Shown here: in pieces, positions 14,152 to 18,466 of the stretch
Position numbering within the stretch: position 1 is the stretch's first letter
How the letters are laid out: each line of letters opens with the position of its first letter
Assembly: GCA_044356865.1 (NCBI GenBank)
Contig: JBIKVN010000034.1
Location: 1 to 18,466, forward strand
DNA length: 18,466 nt
From: JBEIUL01 sp044356865
Lineage (GTDB): Bacteria; Planctomycetota; Phycisphaerae; Phycisphaerales; SM1A02
Reading direction: 5' to 3'
Notes under the pieces: generated by a model
Database searches by the model: none
Seen by the model: only the letters and a program-made list of their open reading frames with translations
What the model was told of the DNA's origin: nothing
Position numbers and translations under genes: made by a program

Positions 14152-15869
14152 GGCTTCGCCGCCTCGCCGCCGACCGCGGGCGGCACGGCTTGCGAGAGGC
14201 CGCGCACCGCCTGGTCGTAGACGAGGGTCAGCGCCGTCGCGGGCAGCACGAGCGCCGACTCGAACTCGCCGCGATCGAGCGCCACGGCGAAGGCCACCGG
14301 CTCGGTCGAGACCGGGATCTCGGGCAGCATGCTCTCGTCGACGCCGCCCGGCACCATGCCCGCAAGCTGCTTGATGAGCTTCCCGAACTGGCCAAGGCCC
14401 ACGAACCCGACCGCGTCCGGCGCCGGCAAGAGCCAGTCGGAGTAGCTCGCGAGCGTCGCGTCGCCGCCCAGCGTCTGGCCGCCGCCGCTGGCCGCGAGGG
14501 CCCGATCGAACACGTCGACCCGCTGGCTGAAGGTCATCACCACGCCGCCCGAGGTCTCCTTCACGAGACCGTTGAAGCCGCGCGAGCCGTAGAGCGCTTG
14601 CGTGAAGATCCGCTGCATCGCGATGTCACCGGCCCGCGCGTCGCCGGCCTGGTCGGGCGGCAGCACCGTTTCCTTCACCTCGAACGAGTCGGCGACCGTC
14701 CCGCCCTTGAGCGACTTTGCCTCGGTCCAGGTCGGCTCGCGCCGCACGCCGCCCACGGTGCCCGCGGTCGCGAGGACCGCTTGCCGCAGGGCGTCCTTGA
14801 CCGCCGCGGCCTTCTCGGTGCGGAAGAAGAGCGCCGCGTCGTTCAGGATGCCGCCCGCGACGATGCCGAGTTTGCTGGGGTAGATCGCGACCTGGATCGA
14901 GTTCACGTCGCGGGCCGCGCCCGAGAGCCACGCGGGGATCGGGAACGCCGCGGCCTCGGGGTTCATCGCGAGCAGCTCCTCGACCCGGGCGAAGCCGCCG
15001 ATGCCCGCGAGATCGAACGCCGCCGCGAGATAGAACGGCCCGGCGGGCATCCGGTCGAGCGTGGCCTTGCCGGGACCTCCGCCTTCGAGCAGGCTCGCGA
15101 GCTCGCTGCCCTCGGTCGAGGCGGCCCACGCGCGGATCCCGACGCCGAGCGGGTCGAAGTCGACGGCGACGAGGCCGGACTTCAGGCCCTCGAGCATCTT
15201 CCGCGTCCGTTCCTGCATGGCCCGTTCGCGCTCGCCGAGTTCGACGCCGGGCGGGGCCATCGCGGCGCCCTGCCGCATCGCGTCGGCGAGGGCCGCGGGA
15301 CCGGCCCACGCGACGACATCGGCCCGCGCCGCGATCTCGATCGCCCGCGGCGAGGAGATGCCGCGGAACGCAGCGGGGAAGCCGTCTTCCGGTGCGTACT
15401 CGCGCACCGTCGTCGCGTCGGTGGAGACGATCGCGTGGTTCGCGAGCGGCTTCCCGAACAGCAGCATCCCCTCGGGCGTGCGGTATGCGTCGGCGCCGTC
15501 GTCGGGCGAGGGCTTGAGGTTCGCGGCGAGAAAGTTCGGCGGATCCGACGCGGGGATGAACGCGAGCGGAATCGCCGGGCCGCCCTCGGCCGCGGCGGGC
15601 AGCATCGCGAGCAGCAGCGGGCCCTTGTCGTCGAAACTCGCGCTCAGCCCGAACCGGGCCGTGAGCTGGTCGATCGGGCGGCCGAGGGCCGCGGTCTCGG
15701 CCCGCTCCATGCGGGCGAGGCACTGCTGGAGATCGTCGCTCGCCGCTTTCGGGTTCGGTATCGCGATGAACGCGACGGTGCGGGCCGGGGCGAGGGCGAT
15801 GGTGCGGTCGAGCGGCGACTCGGCCAGGGCCAGGCAGCACGCGGAAACGAGCGGAAGGACGGTCAGCAC
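14148..15869 (-). CDS. Exported protein of unknown function, coupled to folP
   Basis: A protein of 573 residues that I cannot assign. The beginning (MLTVLPLVSACCLALA) is hydrophobic, with a possible SPase I site before Glu17 or a lipobox-like VSAC at 8-11, but it lacks the usual positive charges. After it comes RTIALAPARTVAFIAIPNP, like planctomycete exported proteins that begin the mature part with an L-P-A-x-T-x-x-x-x-x-x-P segment (similar to DUF3352-type proteins). The remainder is mixed alpha/beta with several Gly-rich loops and no catalytic motif that I can name. A larger frame is open upstream to 17174 on the minus strand, but it is compositionally a shadow of the antiporter-like gene. 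The GTG at 15869 is chosen because AGGAG lies five bases upstream. Its TGA overlaps the folP start, so the two are probably one transcript. Confidence 0.82.
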   Translation of the reverse strand: MLTVLPLVSACCLALAESPLDRTIALAPARTVAFIAIPNPKAASDDLQQCLARMERAETAALGRPIDQLTARFGLSASFDDKGPLLLAMLPAAAEGGPAIPLAFIPASDPPNFLAANLKPSPDDGADAYRTPEGMLLFGKPLANHAIVSTDATTVREYAPEDGFPAAFRGISSPRAIEIAARADVVAWAGPAALADAMRQGAAMAPPGVELGERERAMQERTRKMLEGLKSGLVAVDFDPLGVGIRAWAASTEGSELASLLEGGGPGKATLDRMPAGPFYLAAAFDLAGIGGFARVEELLAMNPEAAAFPIPAWLSGAARDVNSIQVAIYPSKLGIVAGGILNDAALFFRTEKAAAVKDALRQAVLATAGTVGGVRREPTWTEAKSLKGGTVADSFEVKETVLPPDQAGDARAGDIAMQRIFTQALYGSRGFNGLVKETSGGVVMTFSQRVDVFDRALAASGGGQTLGGDATLASYSDWLLPAPDAVGFVGLGQFGKLIKQLAGMVPGGVDESMLPEIPVSTEPVAFAVALDRGEFESALVLPATALTLVYDQAVRGLSQAVPPAVGGEAAKP

Positions 15870-15874
15870 GGGAA

Positions 15875-15879
15875 CTCCT
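15875..15879 (-). promoter_or_regulatory. Shine-Dalgarno AGGAG that fixes a GTG start
   Basis: AGGAG on the minus strand ends five bases before the GTG at 15869. It decides the start of the exported-protein gene, since the frame runs on without a stop for more than a kilobase upstream and the nearby ATG at 15883 is out of frame. Confidence 0.75.
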
Positions 15880-15916
15880 GCATCGGGGCGCGAGGGGTAC
15901 TCTACGCCGCAACGCC

Positions 15917-17134
15917 ATGGAAAACGACGCGGCGAACCAGGGAGCGGCATTCCTGCCGGATTGGCTCGGCGGGATCGCCCTGCTCGTCGCGGTCGCGTTC
16001 GGCTTCGCGTGGCTGCTCCGGCGGGCCGGATTCCCCGGGGCCGCCGCGGTGGGGGGCATCGCGGCCGGACTCGTGCTTGGTCCCGGCGTGCTCGGGCGGA
16101 TCGCGCCCGAGGTCCACGATCGACTGTTCGGAGCGGCGCCTGCGGAGTTCGCCGCGTGGCGCGAGGCGGAACGGGCGGTCGAGGCGACGCAGTTTGTCGC
16201 GGGCTCGGCCGGGGTCGATCCGGCGTCGGCCCGGGTGCAGGTCGAGACGCTGGTGGCCGAGACGGAGGTTCGGCGGGCCGCGTGGCACGCGGCGGTCGAA
16301 CGCGCCCGTCGACCGTTCGCGCTGGTGGCGATCTGCCTCGCCGCGCTGGTCTTCCTGCTGGGCGGTTCGGTGCGACCCTCGGATGCTGAGGCGAGCGAGG
16401 GCGGTCGCCGTCGCGGCATCCTTCTCGGCGCGTGGAACGCGTGCGTTCCGGCGGTCCTCGCGGCCGTCGCGCTTCGATGGCTGGGCGAACCGGCGTGGAG
16501 CCCCACGATGTTCGCCGCGATGGCCGCGGTGGCGGCGGGCGCGTGGCCGCTCGAGGGTGCCGATCGTGCGAGCGCTCGGCAGGCGCTGCCCGGCGGAGAA
16601 CGCATCGTCCGGACGGCGGCGCTCCTGGCGAATGCCGTCGCGCTCGCCTTGTTCGCCGCCGCGGCGGGCCTGGCGGCGCCTCATCCGCTCGCGATTCCCG
16701 CGATCGTCGCGCTGGCCGCGGCGTTCGTGCTCGGTCCGGCGCTCGGGTCGTTCCTGCCCGACGATCGCCTGGTCCGGACGGTGCTCGCCGTGCTGGTCCC
16801 GCCGCTCGCGGCCCTGGCGGCGCTGCGCGTCGAGCCGTTCCTCGACTTTCGCTGGAGTCTCCTCGTCGTTCTCGCCCTGATCGCCGACGACGGCCGCTGG
16901 CTCGGCGGAACGCTCGGGTCGTGGCTTCCCGGCGGGATTTCCTTCGACCGGGCGATGCGGCTCGGTCTCCTCGCGATCCCCGCGAGTCCGGCGATGCTGG
17001 CCATCGTGGCGGTGTCGCTTGCGACGGGATGGCTGTCGCCCGCCGCTGCGGCCGGCGTGCTGGCGGGAGTCCTGCTGATCGAGACGCTGGCCCCGGTGCG
17101 CCGCCGGTTCGCCGCCGACCTGCCGGACCGGTGA
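15917..17134 (+). CDS. Kef/CPA2-like polytopic membrane protein with atypical ion-binding region
   Basis: A protein of 405 residues with about ten to eleven hydrophobic segments. WLLRRAGFPGAAAVGGIAAGLVLGPGVLG (32-60, TM2 region) matches the start of CPA2/Kef-type cation:proton antiporters (gene family KefB/GerN), and the C-terminal SFDRAMRLGLLAIPASPAMLAIV (342-364) fits the later antiporter helices. Two departures are visible. A soluble helical insert of about 70 residues (62-131) follows TM2, and the helix that normally has Asp (as in LxDD or ND) reads AALLANAVALAL (234-245). The usual C-terminal TrkA-N domain is absent. I therefore call the fold with fair confidence and the transport activity with little. 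The ATG at 15917 lies 47 bases from the divergent exported-protein start at 15869. A glutathione peroxidase follows after 49 bases. Confidence 0.75.
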   Translation: MENDAANQGAAFLPDWLGGIALLVAVAFGFAWLLRRAGFPGAAAVGGIAAGLVLGPGVLGRIAPEVHDRLFGAAPAEFAAWREAERAVEATQFVAGSAGVDPASARVQVETLVAETEVRRAAWHAAVERARRPFALVAICLAALVFLLGGSVRPSDAEASEGGRRRGILLGAWNACVPAVLAAVALRWLGEPAWSPTMFAAMAAVAAGAWPLEGADRASARQALPGGERIVRTAALLANAVALALFAAAAGLAAPHPLAIPAIVALAAAFVLGPALGSFLPDDRLVRTVLAVLVPPLAALAALRVEPFLDFRWSLLVVLALIADDGRWLGGTLGSWLPGGISFDRAMRLGLLAIPASPAMLAIVAVSLATGWLSPAAAAGVLAGVLLIETLAPVRRRFAADLPDR

Positions 17135-17163
17135 ATCCGGCTCCGTCCCGGTCCGAAACCACG

Positions 17164-17172
17164 CCCCCCCCC
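17164..17172 (+). repeat. Nine-C homopolymer before the gpx ribosome site
   Basis: A run of nine C residues lies directly upstream of the AAGGAG ribosome site of the glutathione peroxidase gene. It is the longest simple homopolymer I noticed in the window. Length variation could alter spacing or RNA structure near the ribosome site, but not the reading frame. Confidence 0.7.
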
Positions 17173-17178
17173 AAGGAG
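17173..17178 (+). promoter_or_regulatory. Shine-Dalgarno AAGGAG of the glutathione peroxidase gene
   Basis: AAGGAG ends five bases before the ATG at 17184 and is the strongest ribosome site in the window. The 49-base gap after the antiporter-like gene otherwise shows no terminator. Confidence 0.8.
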
Positions 17179-17183
17179 CCGCC

Positions 17184-17777
17184 ATGAACGCCCGCCTGAA
17201 GACCGCCGCCGCGTCGCTCGTGCTTGCCATCACCGGAATCGCCTGCACGCAGTCCGCACCGCAGGATCCCGCCCTCGTCGCAAAGTGGAAGGACATGAAC
17301 CTGTATTCAATCAAGACCAAGACGCTCGAGGGCAAGGACCTCGACCTCGGCGAGTACAAGGGCAAGGTCGCCCTCGTGGTGAACGTGGCGAGCCGCTGCG
17401 GCATGACCCCGCAGTATAACGGTCTCGAGAAGCTTTACGGCGAGCTCAAGGACCAGGGCTTCGTGATCCTCGGGATGCCGTGCAACGACTTCGGCGGGCA
17501 GGAGCCCGGCACGGCCGACGAGATCCGCACCTTCTGCAGCACGAAGTACAACGTCACCTTCCCGATGTTCACGAAGGTGCAGACGAAGCCGGGAGCCGGC
17601 CAGAGCGAGATCTACGAGTTCCTCGGCACCCGCACCGGCAAGCTGCCGGGCTGGAACTTCGGGAAGTACCTGGTCGGTCGCGACGGGCAGCCGATCGCGT
17701 TCTTCGACTCGCGGACCGGGCCCGACGACAAGGCGCTGCGCGAGGCGATCGAGAAGGCGCTCGCGACGAAGGGCTGA
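17184..17777 (+). CDS. Glutathione peroxidase family protein, exported, Cys-type
   Basis: A 197-residue thiol peroxidase of the glutathione peroxidase family, which reduces hydrogen peroxide or lipid hydroperoxides using glutathione or thioredoxin. The N-terminus (MNARLKTAAASLVLAITGIAC) is a signal peptide with a lipobox-like end at Cys21, so the protein is probably a periplasmic lipoprotein. Signature NVASRCGMTPQYNGLEKLY spans 67-85, with the peroxidatic Cys72 where animal enzymes have selenocysteine. GMPCNDFGGQEPG (97-109) carries Asp102 where the classical catalytic Gln lies. FCSTKYNVTFPMF holds Cys118, the likely resolving Cys as in E. coli BtuE. Trp157 and Asn158 of the tetrad are present in PGWNFGKYLV. 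A strong AAGGAG precedes the start. It faces glmS with an 18-base gap. Confidence 0.92.
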   Translation: MNARLKTAAASLVLAITGIACTQSAPQDPALVAKWKDMNLYSIKTKTLEGKDLDLGEYKGKVALVVNVASRCGMTPQYNGLEKLYGELKDQGFVILGMPCNDFGGQEPGTADEIRTFCSTKYNVTFPMFTKVQTKPGAGQSEIYEFLGTRTGKLPGWNFGKYLVGRDGQPIAFFDSRTGPDDKALREAIEKALATKG

Positions 17778-17795
17778 TCCGGGCTCGATCGACCG

Positions 17796-18466
17796 TCACT
17801 CGACGGTGACCGACTTCGCGAGGTTTCGCGGCTTGTCGACGTCCTTGCCGCGCATCACCGCGGCGTGGTAGGCCAGCAGCTGCAGCGGAACCACGGTCAC
17901 CATGGGCTGCAGCGGCTCGGGCACGTCGGGCACCCAGAAGACCTCTTGGGCGTGACGCCGGATCTCGTCGTCGCCCTCGGTCGCGACGGCGATGACGTGG
18001 CCGCCGCGGCTTCGGACCTCCTCGATGTTCGAGAGGACCTTCTCGTACTGGCTGTTCCGCGTCGCGAGGAAGACCACCGGCATGCCGTGGTCGATGAGGG
18101 CGATCGGCCCGTGCTTCATCTCGGCCGCGGGCATGCCCTCGGCGTGGATGTACGAGATCTCCTTGAGCTTCAGGGCGCCTTCCAGCGCGACCGGATAGTT
18201 GTAGCCCCGGCCCAAGAACAGCCAGTTCTCGCGGTCGATGTACTTCGAGATCGCGTGCTTGATCGCCTCGCTCTGCTCGAGGATCCGCTCGATGTGCGCG
18301 GGGATCCGGTCCATCGCCTCGAGCAGCTCGCGGACGTATTCGGCCGAGAGGAAGCGGCGGCGGCCGATGAAGAGGGCGAGCATGGTCGCGACCGCGACCT
18401 GGCCCATGAAGGCCTTGGTGCTGGCCACGCCGATCTCGGGACCGACCCGCAGGTAGACGCCGGCGT
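17796..18466 (-). CDS. glmS: Glutamine-fructose-6-phosphate aminotransferase, C-terminal part (truncated by window end)
   Basis: The last 223 or so residues of glucosamine-6-phosphate synthase, which makes glucosamine 6-phosphate from fructose 6-phosphate and glutamine for peptidoglycan and other amino-sugar polymers. The frame runs off the window edge (the first codons read VYLRVGPEIGVASTK), so the N-terminal glutaminase domain and the start are outside. The part present covers the end of the first and the whole second sugar-isomerase (SIS) domain: the motifs LFLGRGYNYPVALEGALKLK and EISYIHAEGMPAAEMKHGP contain the Glu and His used in isomerisation. The C-terminus DKPRNLAKSVTVE with its active-site Lys is the family's hallmark end. 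The neighbouring gpx gene is convergent, and no terminator with a T-run separates them. Confidence 0.96.
   Translation of the reverse strand, partial: AGVYLRVGPEIGVASTKAFMGQVAVATMLALFIGRRRFLSAEYVRELLEAMDRIPAHIERILEQSEAIKHAISKYIDRENWLFLGRGYNYPVALEGALKLKEISYIHAEGMPAAEMKHGPIALIDHGMPVVFLATRNSQYEKVLSNIEEVRSRGGHVIAVATEGDDEIRRHAQEVFWVPDVPEPLQPMVTVVPLQLLAYHAAVMRGKDVDKPRNLAKSVTVE

Noticed and set aside
14190..16880. An 896-residue + strand frame antisense to the exported-protein gene and out of frame with the antiporter-like gene
   Set aside because: It crosses two convincing genes and shows only shadow composition; it has no start signal or domain.
15902..17404. A 500-residue minus-strand frame opposite the membrane protein
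   Set aside because: The + strand product has regular transmembrane helices and antiporter-like motifs; the minus frame is Arg/Glu-rich and featureless, and runs into gpx.
17791..17810. Small inverted repeat ACCGTC-ACTC-GACGGT at the glmS/gpx junction as a terminator
   Set aside because: The stem is only six base pairs, overlaps the glmS coding end and has no T-run on either strand.

Overview
The window is GC-rich chromosomal DNA carrying ordinary metabolic genes packed on both strands, with several unidentified secreted or membrane proteins among them. I place it in the Planctomycetota (PVC superphylum), possibly a Phycisphaerae-like lineage. The main evidence is a membrane-anchored protein that joins a beta-propeller dehydrogenase to the cytochrome c domain typical of Pirellula/Verrucomicrobium proteins, together with a secreted helical protein of a pattern I associate with planctomycetes. 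The phylum call rests on family recognition, not on a marker gene.

Left part (1-9200): an acyl-CoA dehydrogenase on the + strand (36-1268) faces a run of minus-strand genes. Read in their transcription direction, these are a secreted protein of unknown function (11329-9221), an enoyl-CoA hydratase (9193-8300) and a long VLCAD-type acyl-CoA dehydrogenase (8237-6300), ending at a hairpin-plus-T terminator (6200-6224). Next come a leucine/phenylalanine-type dehydrogenase (6155-5082) with its own terminator (5025-5063), then the PVC-type cytochrome gene (4978-1850) and a CoxG-like SRPBCC protein (1826-1371). Together the dehydrogenase, the two acyl-CoA dehydrogenases and the hydratase would suit breakdown of branched-chain amino acids or fatty acids.

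The most striking local feature is in the cytochrome gene. One TAG codon (4730-4732) splits a continuous reading frame into an 82-residue membrane-anchor piece and a 950-residue body. A change of TAG to TGG would restore a Trp-Ile-Trp-Ser motif of the kind expected at that point.

Middle part (11330-11750): a 421-base stretch with no gene that I trust. It holds two copies of a palindromic element about 131 bases apart.

Right part (11751-18466): aspartate-semialdehyde dehydrogenase (asd) and a RidA/2-aminomuconate-deaminase-like gene are divergent. folP (GTG start) overlaps by 4 bases the stop of an upstream gene for an exported protein of unknown function. Divergent from that pair is a Kef/CPA2-like membrane protein that seems to lack the usual acidic ion-binding residues, followed by a lipoprotein-like glutathione peroxidase with Cys in the active site. 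The window ends inside glmS, whose C-terminal sugar-isomerase half is present.

Several starts lack a Shine-Dalgarno sequence and instead have a TANNNT-like hexamer 6-8 bases upstream, as leaderless transcripts would. I found no rRNA, tRNA, CRISPR array, transposase, integrase, defence system or obvious biosynthetic cluster.
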